Assembly (NCBI GenBank): GCA_017656255.1
Contig: JACDOE010000009.1
Coordinates: forward strand, 55,286-119,285
Length of the DNA stretch: 64,000 nt
Source of the DNA: Bacillaceae bacterium
Lineage (GTDB): Bacteria; Bacillota; Bacilli; JACDOE01
Reading direction: 5' to 3'
Shown here: positions 25,853 through 34,242 of the stretch, piece after piece
Numbering within the stretch: the first letter of the stretch is position 1
Layout: every line of letters starts with the position of its first letter
Notes under the pieces: generated by a model
Databases searched by the model: none
Seen by the model: the letters and a program-made list of their open reading frames with translations, nothing else
What the model was told of the DNA's origin: nothing
Program-made: the position numbers and the translations under genes

Positions 25853-27253
25853 GATGTCGTTATCCAGTGCTGCTTTTATTCTCCGAATCCCCTCCGTTAT
25901 TTCTTCCTCTGCCAGGTTACCATACCCCAGAATTATTTTATTTTGATGAGCTCCTTTCCGGTTGGCATGAAGCTCTACCGAATAAACCCGAACCCTATAA
26001 TCGAGTAATTTATCCAGCACCTGATCTGTAAACACGATATCTTCAAACTCCGCAATGAGATGAAGACCGGTCGAATCTCCTGAAACGGTCACTTTATTTT
26101 CAAAATAGGTGTCTAGAGCGTTGATCAAGGTTTCTCTGCGTCTGCGGTAAACCTTTTTCATTTTGGAAATATGTCGTTCCAGATGCCCCTCCTGGATAAA
26201 ACGGGCCAGGGTTAACTGTTCCAGGGAAGGGGTATGCAGGTCGGTAAACCACTTTAGATGACGGCAGCGTTCCGTCAGAGATGGCGGAAGAACCAGGTAT
26301 CCCAGACGTAAAGCCGGTGACAGGATCTTGCTGAACGTGCCGATATAGATGACGCGATCCGGATCCAGACCCTGTAGTGAGCTGATAGGAGCTCCCTGAT
26401 AACGGAACTCACTGTCGTAATCATCTTCGACAATATAACAATCCGCTTTTCTGGCAAAATGTATTAACTGAATACGACGTTGAATCGGCAGGGTACCGCC
26501 CAGTGGGAATTGATGTGAAGGGGTGACAAACATAAATTTAGGTTTTATATCTTGTGGAATCAAATCGGTTTTCATGCCGTGTTCATCGACGGGAACAGGG
26601 CAAAGTTCTGCACCGGGCGATGAAAAAATGCTTTGAATCTCGTGCGTGACGGGATCTTCCATGACGACCTGATCGCCTTGAGAAAGTAATAGTCTTGCAA
26701 TCAAAGATAGAGCCTGAGTAGCCCCGGATGTGATTACCAGCTGGTTCGGATGACAGCGCACACCTCTTGTGCGTAACAAATATCTTGACAGAATCTGGCG
26801 TAATTCCAGACGGCCCTCTGGATGATCATAACCAAAAATGGAATGGGGTGTCTCGATACAAACCTGTTGAGACAGCTTTCCCCATATTTTTCTCGGAAAA
26901 AGATCAAGTGCGGGAATACCCGAGCGGAAACTTATAATGTTATCTCTATCATTTTCAGTGTTCATATCTTCGAAAAACGACAGCGAATCGCAGTTCAGGT
27001 CCTCGAGATAAGCCCCCTCCGCCACATACGTACCGGCCCCCTGCCGTCCCTCGATAAATCCTTCAGCGTGAAGTTGTTCATAAGCTTCCAGAATCACATT
27101 TCTTGAAACTTGCAAATCGGACGCCAGTTCTCGGGTTGAAGGTAAACGTTCTCCAGCCTGAAGTTCCCCCCGTAAAATCTTCGTCCGTATTTGTTCATAC
27201 ACCTGTCTGATTAACGGGATATCCCGTGATCGATCAATCGGTATCCAGAACAT
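25826..27253 (-). CDS. MocR/PdxR-family regulator (GntR HTH fused to aminotransferase-like domain)
   Basis: 475 residues from ATG 27253, which follows AAGGAG by 8 bases. N-terminal GntR winged helix: RTKILRGELQAGERLPSTRELASDLQVSRNVILEAYEQLHAEGFIEGRQGAGTYVAEG (about 22-78). The rest is a PLP fold-type I aminotransferase domain: LVITSGATQALSLIARLLLS, the PLP lysine in IYIGTFSKILSPALRLGY (about 310), and VEDDYDSEFRYQG. Such regulators bind a PLP-amino acid adduct and control nearby amino-acid or vitamin B6 genes. Divergent DUF2000 and APC permease genes are the likely targets; direct repeats AATTGGTA sit in the intergenic region. Confidence 0.9.
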   Translation of the reverse strand: MFWIPIDRSRDIPLIRQVYEQIRTKILRGELQAGERLPSTRELASDLQVSRNVILEAYEQLHAEGFIEGRQGAGTYVAEGAYLEDLNCDSLSFFEDMNTENDRDNIISFRSGIPALDLFPRKIWGKLSQQVCIETPHSIFGYDHPEGRLELRQILSRYLLRTRGVRCHPNQLVITSGATQALSLIARLLLSQGDQVVMEDPVTHEIQSIFSSPGAELCPVPVDEHGMKTDLIPQDIKPKFMFVTPSHQFPLGGTLPIQRRIQLIHFARKADCYIVEDDYDSEFRYQGAPISSLQGLDPDRVIYIGTFSKILSPALRLGYLVLPPSLTERCRHLKWFTDLHTPSLEQLTLARFIQEGHLERHISKMKKVYRRRRETLINALDTYFENKVTVSGDSTGLHLIAEFEDIVFTDQVLDKLLDYRVRVYSVELHANRKGAHQNKIILGYGNLAEEEITEGIRRIKAALDNDIKKARRQMC

Positions 27254-27268
27254 GGTTGTCTCCTTCCC

Positions 27269-27291
27269 AATTGGTACCATAAAAATTGGTA
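27269..27291. promoter_or_regulatory. Direct repeats AATTGGTA, probable MocR operator
   Basis: AATTGGTA occurs at 27269-27276 and 27284-27291, spaced 15 bases apart, immediately upstream of the MocR gene in the divergent gap. MocR-type regulators recognise paired direct repeats, so this could control both itself and the DUF2000/permease operon. Inference only. Confidence 0.4.
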
Positions 27292-27381
27292 TTGAATGGC
27301 TCTACCACAAACCATTTTATGATGATAACTTTAAATAAACAAGTAAATATGTAATAAATTGGAATGTGGAGGTTGGTAAAA

Positions 27382-27810
27382 TTGAAGCTTCATAACGGTA
27401 AAACGAAATGTGTCATGGTGATTGATGCTGATTTACCGCTGGGATTAATCGCCAATACGGCTGCGATCCTGGCACTTACCCTCGGTAACAAAATCGAAGA
27501 AATCATAGGCCCGGATGTATGGGATGCATCGGGTAACGCTCACACGGGGATTACGACGACGCCGATTCCTATTTTGAAAGGAACGGGTGACAAGCTAAAG
27601 GAACTGAGACAGAAAACATACATTGAAGATTTTTCCGATCTGCTGGTTGTTGATTTTTCCAATGCCGCTCAGACCACGAAAGACTATGCCAGCTATACAC
27701 AAAAAATTGGGACCTTTTCGTCGGATGACTTGAAATATCTCGGGGTTGCCATTTGTGGTGAACAAAAGAAAGTGAATAGATTAACGGGGAGCTTACCGTT
27801 GCTGAGATAA
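27382..27810 (+). CDS. DUF2000 family protein
   Basis: 142 residues of the DUF2000 type, marked by KCVMVIDADLPLGLIANTAAILALTLG and GHAHTGITTTPIPIL-like text (here GNAHTGITTTPIPIL). The family is related to peptidyl-tRNA hydrolase-like folds and often sits beside amino-acid transporters and MocR regulators. TTG 27382 is preferred, since GGAGGT lies 8 bases upstream; an in-frame ATG 18 bases earlier is overlapped by this ribosome site. Its spacing to the permease is 50 bases, consistent with one operon. Confidence 0.78.
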   Translation: MKLHNGKTKCVMVIDADLPLGLIANTAAILALTLGNKIEEIIGPDVWDASGNAHTGITTTPIPILKGTGDKLKELRQKTYIEDFSDLLVVDFSNAAQTTKDYASYTQKIGTFSSDDLKYLGVAICGEQKKVNRLTGSLPLLR

Positions 27811-27860
27811 CGACAGGGGAAGATTTTAATGAAAGTCAGCATAACAGGAAGGGTGTCAAA

Positions 27861-29183
27861 ATGGAATTAAGCAGAAAATTAGGTTTGAAGGAAGCAACGG
27901 CACTTGGAATTGGAGCCATGGTCGGGGCCGGAATCTTTGTCCTCAGCGGGGTGGCAGCCGGCAAAGCAGGTCCAGCGGTGATGGTGGCCTTTGTATTGGC
28001 CGCAGTTCTTGAAATCCTTCTGGGATTGTGCTATGCCGAACTGGCTTCCAGATATCCAAGAGCAGGCGGATCTTATGAGTATGTCCGTGAAACAATGGGA
28101 CCTCTGGTCGGCACCTTGATCGGCTGGTCCTACTGGGGGGCATGGCTGGCGGCCAGCAGCTTTGTCTCACAGGGTTTCGGAAATTACCTGCATGCTCTAA
28201 CCGGTGCACCGCCTTTGATAAGCGCGGTGGCTCTACTTATTATCTTGGGTTTTCTCAATATTTTAGGGGTAAAATTTAGTGGCGTGGTTCAGGTAGGTAT
28301 TGTGATTGTTGAGATTATCCTGTTGCTCTGCTTTTTTTCATTTGGTGTCAAGCATGTTGATATTTCACTTTATACTCCATTTGCGCCTAACGGTATTGAA
28401 GGGATTCTTGCGGCCGCTCTCGTTGGATTTCTCTCGATGGTCGGATGGGATGGGATCGTAGCAGCGGGTGAAGAGATAAAAAATCCGAGTCGTACGATTC
28501 CAAAAGCTATTTTTTCGTCCATTTTTGTAGTTCTGATTCTGTATTTAGGCTTACTGTACGTGGCCACGGGAGTCGTATCCTGGCAGGAACTGGGTGCTTC
28601 GGCGGTACCCGTTTCGCTGGCCAGCGAAAAATTTTTGGGGGCGTTTGGACCGTTACTGGTGAACATCGTCATTGTGATCGCATTACCGGCAACAGCCAAT
28701 GCTTTTATTATGTCCATTTCAAGAACAGCTTTTGCCATGGGGAGGAATGGGCTGCTATCGGTCAGGTTTTCCTATATTCATCCCCGTTTTCAGACGCCTG
28801 TTTGGGCGATTATCCTCGGGGTATTCATTCAAATTTCTTTTACCGTGTTCAGTTCCGTTAATATTGCGGTGTCCGCAACGGGATTTTTATATTTGCTGAC
28901 GTTTATTTTTACCATGATCGCCTTCTTTATCTCCAGGAGGAAGGTATCAGCCGAACAGCGAAAAACACAATTTCAAGTTCCTTTTTATCCCATTACTCCC
29001 ATCCTGGCACTGTTGATCTGTATTGGTTTGCTGATTCCGATCGGGAGTACGGGGGTTTTGACGGGAATCGTCTGGTTGTTGATGGGTTTGGGGCTGTATC
29101 TGTTGCGTCATCAAATGGTGAAGCGGGCGGATGATAAAAGGAGTGAACACAAACGGAAAATGACGATTCCGGTGGTCAAGTAG
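27861..29183 (+). CDS. APC-superfamily amino-acid permease
   Basis: A 12-TM amino-acid/cation symporter of 440 residues. N-terminal signature LGIGAMVGAGIFVLSG, then GWSYWGAW and the TM6-8 region with VGWDGIVAAGEEIKNPSRTIPKAI, a hallmark of the family; the C-terminus is Lys/Arg-rich. AGGAAGGG precedes ATG. Located after the DUF2000 gene and probably under the same MocR regulator. The specific amino acid is not predictable. Confidence 0.88.
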   Translation: MELSRKLGLKEATALGIGAMVGAGIFVLSGVAAGKAGPAVMVAFVLAAVLEILLGLCYAELASRYPRAGGSYEYVRETMGPLVGTLIGWSYWGAWLAASSFVSQGFGNYLHALTGAPPLISAVALLIILGFLNILGVKFSGVVQVGIVIVEIILLLCFFSFGVKHVDISLYTPFAPNGIEGILAAALVGFLSMVGWDGIVAAGEEIKNPSRTIPKAIFSSIFVVLILYLGLLYVATGVVSWQELGASAVPVSLASEKFLGAFGPLLVNIVIVIALPATANAFIMSISRTAFAMGRNGLLSVRFSYIHPRFQTPVWAIILGVFIQISFTVFSSVNIAVSATGFLYLLTFIFTMIAFFISRRKVSAEQRKTQFQVPFYPITPILALLICIGLLIPIGSTGVLTGIVWLLMGLGLYLLRHQMVKRADDKRSEHKRKMTIPVVK

Positions 29184-29218
29184 ATTTTAAGATCTCATAT
29201 CCGTTTCATTTCAATCTC

Positions 29219-29368
29219 TCAATCCCGATTAACCTCCTCATTGCGAATCATCTGCGCAATTTTCTCAATCAGCCGTTCGTTTATCTCAGGCGTCTTTTTG
29301 AAAAACGAACGGCGTTTTTCTTTTTTTAACAGCGAAAGCAGATACTTTTTCTCTTCATAAGTAAACAT
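29219..29368 (-). CDS. Small hypothetical protein, 49 residues
   Basis: MFTYEEKKYLLSLLKKEKRRSF... is highly charged and helical. The start is chosen at ATG 29368 behind GAGGGAGTCGG; the longer frame upstream has no ribosome site. Located beyond the O-antigen ligase-like gene on the same strand. No family assigned. Confidence 0.5.
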   Translation of the reverse strand: MFTYEEKKYLLSLLKKEKRRSFFKKTPEINERLIEKIAQMIRNEEVNRD

Positions 29369-29438
29369 GGTAACCGACTCCCTCTTTTTGTACCATTCTA
29401 TGCGATGAGGCGGCTGTGTCAATAGGGCTCTGCCATCA

Positions 29439-30731
29439 TCAGACCGAAAGTTGGCGATCACTCCGTTCCCTCTCCGCCGACCAGACCGCCATACCGTAGG
29501 TCATCGCAAGAATGATCCAGAAAAAGGGCGTGACTGTTATGACACTGATATTAAAGAAAGCCTGCACGAGATAACCGGTCACCGTGGCGAGCAACCCGCA
29601 GGCATAAATTTGAACATCCGGATCCCTGAATTGCGGGATCGATTTCCAGTTCCTCCGCATAACCACAAACAGGAACAGCAGATAGACCGTCAGGGCTGGA
29701 ACTCCCATCGTTACCGCAATTTGCAGGTATTCATTGTGCGCTTTGTCGACGATCGGTTTATTTAAGTACCGGTCATAATCCTCATCATCATGGGGAAACA
29801 CCAGCGCAAACGTATCCGGCCCGGAACCGATCCAGAAATACCGGGGAATCAACTGAATCGCATGCGACCAGATATACCCCCGGCTGGACCCCGCCCGCCC
29901 CAGGTCTCCTTCACTGATATCATCGACTACAGAATTGGCCCTGGAAATATACTGGAAATCCTCGGTTACATTGACCGTAATGAATATCAGAGCAAAAGCA
30001 AGAGACAGGGAAATCCATTTTTTCCATAACACCCTCTTTTTCATGACAACGAAAAAGGTCAGGAAAAGAAACGCAACAAAACTGCCCAGCCAGCCGCTGC
30101 GGGTTAACGTATAGAGAAGTGTCAGAAACAGGATTCCCGCCGTAACAAAATAAAAAAACATCTCCCATTTTTTTCGTGTATTCAAGTAAAGGGTCATGGC
30201 CAGCGGAAGCATCAGGGTCAAATAGGCCCCGAAAAAATTGGGGTTATCAAAAAAAGAATAGCTTCGTGTGTAATCAATTTTGGTTGAACTCCGGGGCAAA
30301 AAATCCAGCAGGAAGTGCTGCAGAACCCCATATATCGCCACAAAAAAAGAAGCAACCACTGCAGCCCTGTAAATGTCAGCATAACGATGCCAGTCCACAA
30401 AGCGAATAGTAAACAAAAACAGGATGACATAAGCACTCAGGCTAATCAGCCCTTCATAACGTGCCGACTCCCCGATAATCGATAACTTTATATCTTTAGA
30501 AAATATCGTGGAAACCACGATCAACCCCAAATACCCGAGCGCCAGCCACTCTGCTGCGGTCAACCGCTTGACATCCCCTTTTATGATAAGCTTCCACAAA
30601 ACTAACGGTAATAGTACAGCGCCAACAAATGCGAGAAAGAAAAATTTAATCACTGTATAATAGGGGTCCTCTCCCCAGGGATAAATGACAAATGGAAACA
30701 AAAACATAAAAACGACAATAAAAACGTGCAT
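29439..30731 (-). CDS. O-antigen ligase/Wzy-like polytopic membrane protein
   Basis: 430 residues with about 10-12 hydrophobic segments. The region FTIRFVDWHRYADIYRAAVVASFFVAIYGVLQHFL, the long periplasmic-type loop after TRSYSFFDNPNFFGAYLTLMLPLAM and TRSGWLG, then GSGPDTFALVFP and DKAHNEYLQIAVTMGVPAL with the conserved histidine, match the O-antigen ligase (Wzy_C) domain. In Gram-positives such proteins polymerise or ligate surface polysaccharides. No glycosyltransferase cluster is next to it. AGGAGG is 6 bases before ATG. Confidence 0.82.
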   Translation of the reverse strand: MHVFIVVFMFLFPFVIYPWGEDPYYTVIKFFFLAFVGAVLLPLVLWKLIIKGDVKRLTAAEWLALGYLGLIVVSTIFSKDIKLSIIGESARYEGLISLSAYVILFLFTIRFVDWHRYADIYRAAVVASFFVAIYGVLQHFLLDFLPRSSTKIDYTRSYSFFDNPNFFGAYLTLMLPLAMTLYLNTRKKWEMFFYFVTAGILFLTLLYTLTRSGWLGSFVAFLFLTFFVVMKKRVLWKKWISLSLAFALIFITVNVTEDFQYISRANSVVDDISEGDLGRAGSSRGYIWSHAIQLIPRYFWIGSGPDTFALVFPHDDEDYDRYLNKPIVDKAHNEYLQIAVTMGVPALTVYLLFLFVVMRRNWKSIPQFRDPDVQIYACGLLATVTGYLVQAFFNISVITVTPFFWIILAMTYGMAVWSAERERSDRQLSV

Positions 30732-30907
30732 CCGTATCCTCCTGGTCGATTATGATTTGGTCGTCTCTACCTTATTTTGAAGCAACCGGATATCGATAAC
30801 AACGGCCTAACAGACTAAGACAAAGGAACCACTTTTTCCAGTATTGATTCCGGCATTCCGCAGCCGTATAATAAGCTTGTCATGATAAAAAGAAATGGGG
30901 AGTGAAC

Positions 30908-31990
30908 TTGAAAAAGAGGGTTCTGTTCATCTATAACTGGGTGCCGGGGCAACAAAAGACCGAAGAACTCGGAGAGTGCGCCAGCGAAGAAACAATCAAG
31001 CGTGTAGAAGACGCCCTTTCCGCGTTCGATATGGACGTGATGACCCTTAATCTCCACAGTCCCGGACAATTGATGGATGCCGTACACACACACCGTCCCG
31101 ATGTTGCTTTCGTGATTGCGGAAGGATTTCTGGATGAACCGGAAACCCTTTACGACGGGACCGGAGCACTTCGGATCAGGCGTATTCTGGAACAAGCTGG
31201 TATCCCTTACACCCATTCCGGTCCGGATAGCATGGAAATCTGCCGCAACAAAGATTTGACGTATCAGGTCCTGGGAGAACGCGGGGTGAAGATCCCCCGT
31301 TTTTATGTGTTCAACAGCCCGGATGACATGAGTTGCATTGATGTTGCGGAATGCACCGTCGGTTATCCGATGTTTGTCAAGCCCGGCGGTGGTGGCAACA
31401 GTATCGGCATCGATGAAAATTCGGTGGTCTATAACCGCCCGGCCTTGCTGGAAAAGCTGTCCCAATTAAAAACGCTGACCGGCGAGCAACCGATTATTGC
31501 CGAAACGTATCTCCCCGGCCGGGAATATACGGCAGGTGTGATTGGCAACGGCATTCCCCAGGTGATGCCGATCGTTGCGTTTCCCAGAGATTTTCATATC
31601 CGCAGTCAGCAGGTGAAAAAGACGGAATACCAGTCACGGGATCGTTTTGAGATTCTGTACCCGTCCGAACCGGCAGCTATGAAAATGAAGGAGATTGCCA
31701 TGCAGGTGTTCGATGCGCTGGGAGCACGGGATGTGATCCGCATCGATTTCAAAGAAGATGGAGCCGGAAATTTGTATGTGATTGATGTAAACGGTCAGCC
31801 GTCTCTTGCTGTAAAAGGATCCCTTGCTTTTATGGCGGAAAGCGTGCAGATCAGCCATCAGGAACTGGTGGGATATCTCATTTATACGACCCTTACCCGG
31901 TATGGTCTGCAGGTTCCGGATGTGCTCGCTCACGTCGCGGTACAGGTCGAAGCCAAATTTAATGGCAGTTTTGATAACCAGGTGGCGTGA
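30908..31990 (+). CDS. Stand-alone ATP-grasp ligase (D-Ala-D-Ala ligase-like)
   Basis: 360 residues of the ATP-grasp fold. Visible are the N-terminal pre-ATP domain, EICRNKDLTYQVLGERGVKIPRF, the glycine-rich ATP loop MFVKPGGGGNSIGID, PIIAETYLPGREYTAGVIGNGIPQVMP, and the metal-binding end RIDFKEDGAGNLYVIDVNGQPSL. Reads as a Ddl-like carboxylate-amine ligase, but the substrate pocket is not diagnostic, so peptide or amino-acid ligation of another kind is possible. TTG 30908 with GGGGAG 5 bases upstream is chosen over GTG 30902. A 10-bp terminator follows. No peptidoglycan genes nearby. Confidence 0.7.
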   Translation: MKKRVLFIYNWVPGQQKTEELGECASEETIKRVEDALSAFDMDVMTLNLHSPGQLMDAVHTHRPDVAFVIAEGFLDEPETLYDGTGALRIRRILEQAGIPYTHSGPDSMEICRNKDLTYQVLGERGVKIPRFYVFNSPDDMSCIDVAECTVGYPMFVKPGGGGNSIGIDENSVVYNRPALLEKLSQLKTLTGEQPIIAETYLPGREYTAGVIGNGIPQVMPIVAFPRDFHIRSQQVKKTEYQSRDRFEILYPSEPAAMKMKEIAMQVFDALGARDVIRIDFKEDGAGNLYVIDVNGQPSLAVKGSLAFMAESVQISHQELVGYLIYTTLTRYGLQVPDVLAHVAVQVEAKFNGSFDNQVA

Positions 31991-32016
31991 ATGGCCTGGA
32001 TAATAAGACAGTTATC

Positions 32017-32062
32017 AAGGGTTGGACCCCGGTCACACGGCCGCGTATCCGACCCTTTTTTT
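32017..32062 (+). terminator. Terminator of the ATP-grasp gene
   Basis: AAGGGTTGGA / TCCGACCCTT, 10 bp with one G-T pair, a 21-base loop and a run of T. Confidence 0.75.
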
Positions 32063-32142
32063 CATTTGACGACAGGGACATGTGCTATAATGACGTCATA
32101 ACAATCAGTGAAACGCCGGATTCCGTTGATGGAGGTTGAATC

Positions 32143-32742
32143 ATGTTATTTGACGATAAAAGACTGGCACAACAGATACGATTTATCACCGAAATTGACC
32201 GTTTGAAAAATGTCTACCGACAGTCCATTCTCATGGACAGCTCCCGCCGTGAGAACAGTGCGGAACACTCCTGGCATCTCGCCATGATGGCGCTTATTCT
32301 GTCGGAGTATGCCGATTCCGACCAACTGGATCTGTTGCGGGTGATCAAAATGGTGGTGATCCATGACCTGGTCGAGATTGATGCGGGAGATACTTTCGCC
32401 TATGATGACGAGGGTCGTAAGGACCAGAAGGAACGGGAAGAAAAAGCGGCCGAGCGGATATTCGGTCTGTTGCCGGAAGATCAGCGGAACGAAATCTATG
32501 ACATCTGGCACGAATTTGAGGAACAGGATACAGCAGAGGCTCGATTTGCCAGAGCCCTGGACCGGCTGCAGCCTCTTTTACATAACTACTTTACCCGGGG
32601 AGAATCCTGGCAGAAGAACAAGGTACGCGCTTCACAGGTGTATGAGCGTAATCAACCGATTGAAGAAGGTTCCGAAGTGCTCTGGCAGTTCGCCACAAAA
32701 CTGATCCGGGATGCGGTGGAACGAAACTACCTGTCCCCGTAG
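32143..32742 (+). CDS. HD-domain phosphohydrolase (YfbR/HDDC2-like)
   Basis: 199 residues with the HD metal motif: ENSAEHSWHLAMMALIL, VVIHDLVEIDAGDTFAYDDEG (the HD pair), and a C-terminal helical part. The family hydrolyses deoxynucleoside 5'-monophosphates. GGAGG is about 7 bases before ATG 32143. Single gene, convergent with the coiled-coil gene at 32750 (7 bases between stops). Confidence 0.85.
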   Translation: MLFDDKRLAQQIRFITEIDRLKNVYRQSILMDSSRRENSAEHSWHLAMMALILSEYADSDQLDLLRVIKMVVIHDLVEIDAGDTFAYDDEGRKDQKEREEKAAERIFGLLPEDQRNEIYDIWHEFEEQDTAEARFARALDRLQPLLHNYFTRGESWQKNKVRASQVYERNQPIEEGSEVLWQFATKLIRDAVERNYLSP

Positions 32743-32749
32743 CCGGACA

Positions 32750-33085
32750 TCAAAAGTAACGCATGACATAAATGATGATGGACAGGACACTCAGGCCGGT
32801 CCCCACAACCCATTTGATCAGTTTAAAGTGGGTACTGTCAATCAAATGCTTGATCTCCTTTTCAGACATCAGCTCTTTTTCCTCAATCAGCTTTTCGGTA
32901 AAGATGATCAGATCATGTTTGGTAATATACGAACGATCTTTCAGAAAATCTTCCACGATGTCCCGGACCTGATATTCGTCCGCTTTTTTGTTCAATTGTT
33001 CCTCGAGTCTCTCCTGATCGTGCCTGATGTCATAAATAGTCTCTTCCAATTCTTCCAGACGACGGGAGACTTTTTGCATTTCCAT
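32750..33085 (-). CDS. Coiled-coil membrane protein
   Basis: 111 residues. MEMQKVSRRLEELEETIYDIRHDQERLEEQLNKK forms a coiled coil; the C-terminus is a membrane segment (WVVGTGLSVLSIIIYVMRYF), so the protein is tail-anchored. A start at ATG 33085 follows GGGAGAGG. The upstream extension reads without a ribosome site. Unrecognised family. Confidence 0.6.
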   Translation of the reverse strand: MEMQKVSRRLEELEETIYDIRHDQERLEEQLNKKADEYQVRDIVEDFLKDRSYITKHDLIIFTEKLIEEKELMSEKEIKHLIDSTHFKLIKWVVGTGLSVLSIIIYVMRYF

Positions 33086-33156
33086 TGTGATCGCCTCTCC
33101 CTTAATACAGATTCCTTTCATTATATGCAGCGGGAGAATATATAGTATGGACGTGT

Positions 33157-33597
33157 TTAAAGCCCGGGGTCATCTTCAAAACGAAGGATCCGTTCCCGAA
33201 CCGTCTCCGGAATGGGACGGGACCTGCCGGTGACCGGGTCGAAATTCACGTGGATCTGTTCCGCCAGCAGAATGGGATTCGGTTCGGCTTCATCCTTCTG
33301 TGAAATCTGAAAAGTGGCGGTAAAACTGCTGTTCCCCAGTTTTTTGATCCGGCAGCCGATGGACAGCCAGTCATCAAGACGGGCGGGCCGCTTGAATTCC
33401 AGCGTCGACTTCACCAGGGCGATGTCAAAGGAATCCTCAAATTCCTTCATCCACGTATCGCCCAGCAGTTCCCGGAAATACTCGGTGATGGCAATATCCA
33501 GATAGGTTAGATAGTGGGCGTTGAATACGATCTTTTGCCCGTCAATTTCGGCGTAACGGACGCGCAGGTGATGATAAAAGCGAAATTCATTTTTCAC
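33157..33597 (-). CDS. Acyl-CoA thioesterase, hotdog 4HBT-like
   Basis: 146 residues of the 4-hydroxybenzoyl-CoA thioesterase superfamily: FRFYHHLRVRYAEIDGQKIVFNAHYLTYLDIAITEYFRELL, with the catalytic Asp of the family, followed by ALVKSTLEFKRPARLDDWLSI and IKKLGNSSFTATFQI. GTG 33597 with GGGAGG 8 bases upstream is chosen. Likely hydrolyses medium or long acyl-CoA in the cytoplasm; substrate unknown. Confidence 0.85.
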   Translation of the reverse strand: MKNEFRFYHHLRVRYAEIDGQKIVFNAHYLTYLDIAITEYFRELLGDTWMKEFEDSFDIALVKSTLEFKRPARLDDWLSIGCRIKKLGNSSFTATFQISQKDEAEPNPILLAEQIHVNFDPVTGRSRPIPETVRERILRFEDDPGL

Positions 33598-33699
33598 AAA
33601 AAACCCCTCCCGGTCATGATCCTCCGAAGCCGTTCCTGCTGTTGTTCCATATTTTACTACACATCGGGCAAGTACAGAAGTCATCCCCTTGTCTACATC

Positions 33700-34086
33700 T
33701 TATTCATGGAGCTGTTGATATTTTCTTAAATCAATCTTTTCCCCCAGATAATAGCGCATTCTCAGTTCAATCTGGCCCTTCATGTATTCCCAGTGAAACC
33801 CGGCGGTCAGATGATAGCCTTTATAAACATACTTGTAATCGACACCCAGTGCATGGTGTTGTTCCTCGTAAAAACGGATTCCGTGGGCGCGAAGCTTTTT
33901 GCGTACCCGGACCAGATCCCGGTGTGCCTGATCGATGGCCCGCTCGATCGCGTCGATATAGGGTTGTCGGGTTTTGATGGCAGAGGTGGCGATGATTTTC
34001 TTGTCCCGTTCAAAGACATGCAAAAGAAAAGGCAGGAGAATATATTCACGAATAAGCCGGCTTTCTTCGGGATCGGGAAATTTCAT
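33700..34086 (-). CDS. Hypothetical protein, 128 residues
   Basis: Basic, helical protein with a C-terminus rich in Tyr/Arg: KYVYKGYHLTAGFHWEYMKGQIELRMRYYLGEKIDLRK. Resembles a small group of uncharacterised Bacillus proteins but no name is certain. Start ATG 34086 with AGGTGA upstream. Located between the hairpin repeat at 34177 and the thioesterase gene. Confidence 0.55.
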   Translation of the reverse strand: MKFPDPEESRLIREYILLPFLLHVFERDKKIIATSAIKTRQPYIDAIERAIDQAHRDLVRVRKKLRAHGIRFYEEQHHALGVDYKYVYKGYHLTAGFHWEYMKGQIELRMRYYLGEKIDLRKYQQLHE

Positions 34087-34176
34087 GATCATCACCTGAG
34101 GAAAGGATTCTTATCTTTTATTATATACGAACTGATGTTCGTATTAAATGGTAAAAAAATAAAATAGATAGTGTTG

Positions 34177-34214
34177 TCTGTTACATCCATACCCGTGAGT
34201 ATGGATGTAACAGA
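34177..34214. repeat. Dispersed 38-nt hairpin repeat, copy 2
   Basis: TCTGTTACATCCATAC / CCGTGA / GTATGGATGTAACAGA: a perfect 16-bp stem with a 6-base loop. It shares the outer arms and core ATACCCGTGAGTAT with copy 1 at 7492-7529. It sits 28 bases downstream of the rsmF-like stop (minus strand) and is not followed by a T-tract. Confidence 0.8.
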
Positions 34215-34242
34215 TGAGAGGGGATGGGAGTAGTCCCTTACG

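Noticed and set aside
30815..31465. Minus-strand frame of 216 residues opposite the ATP-grasp gene
   Set aside because: Shadow of a well-supported gene.
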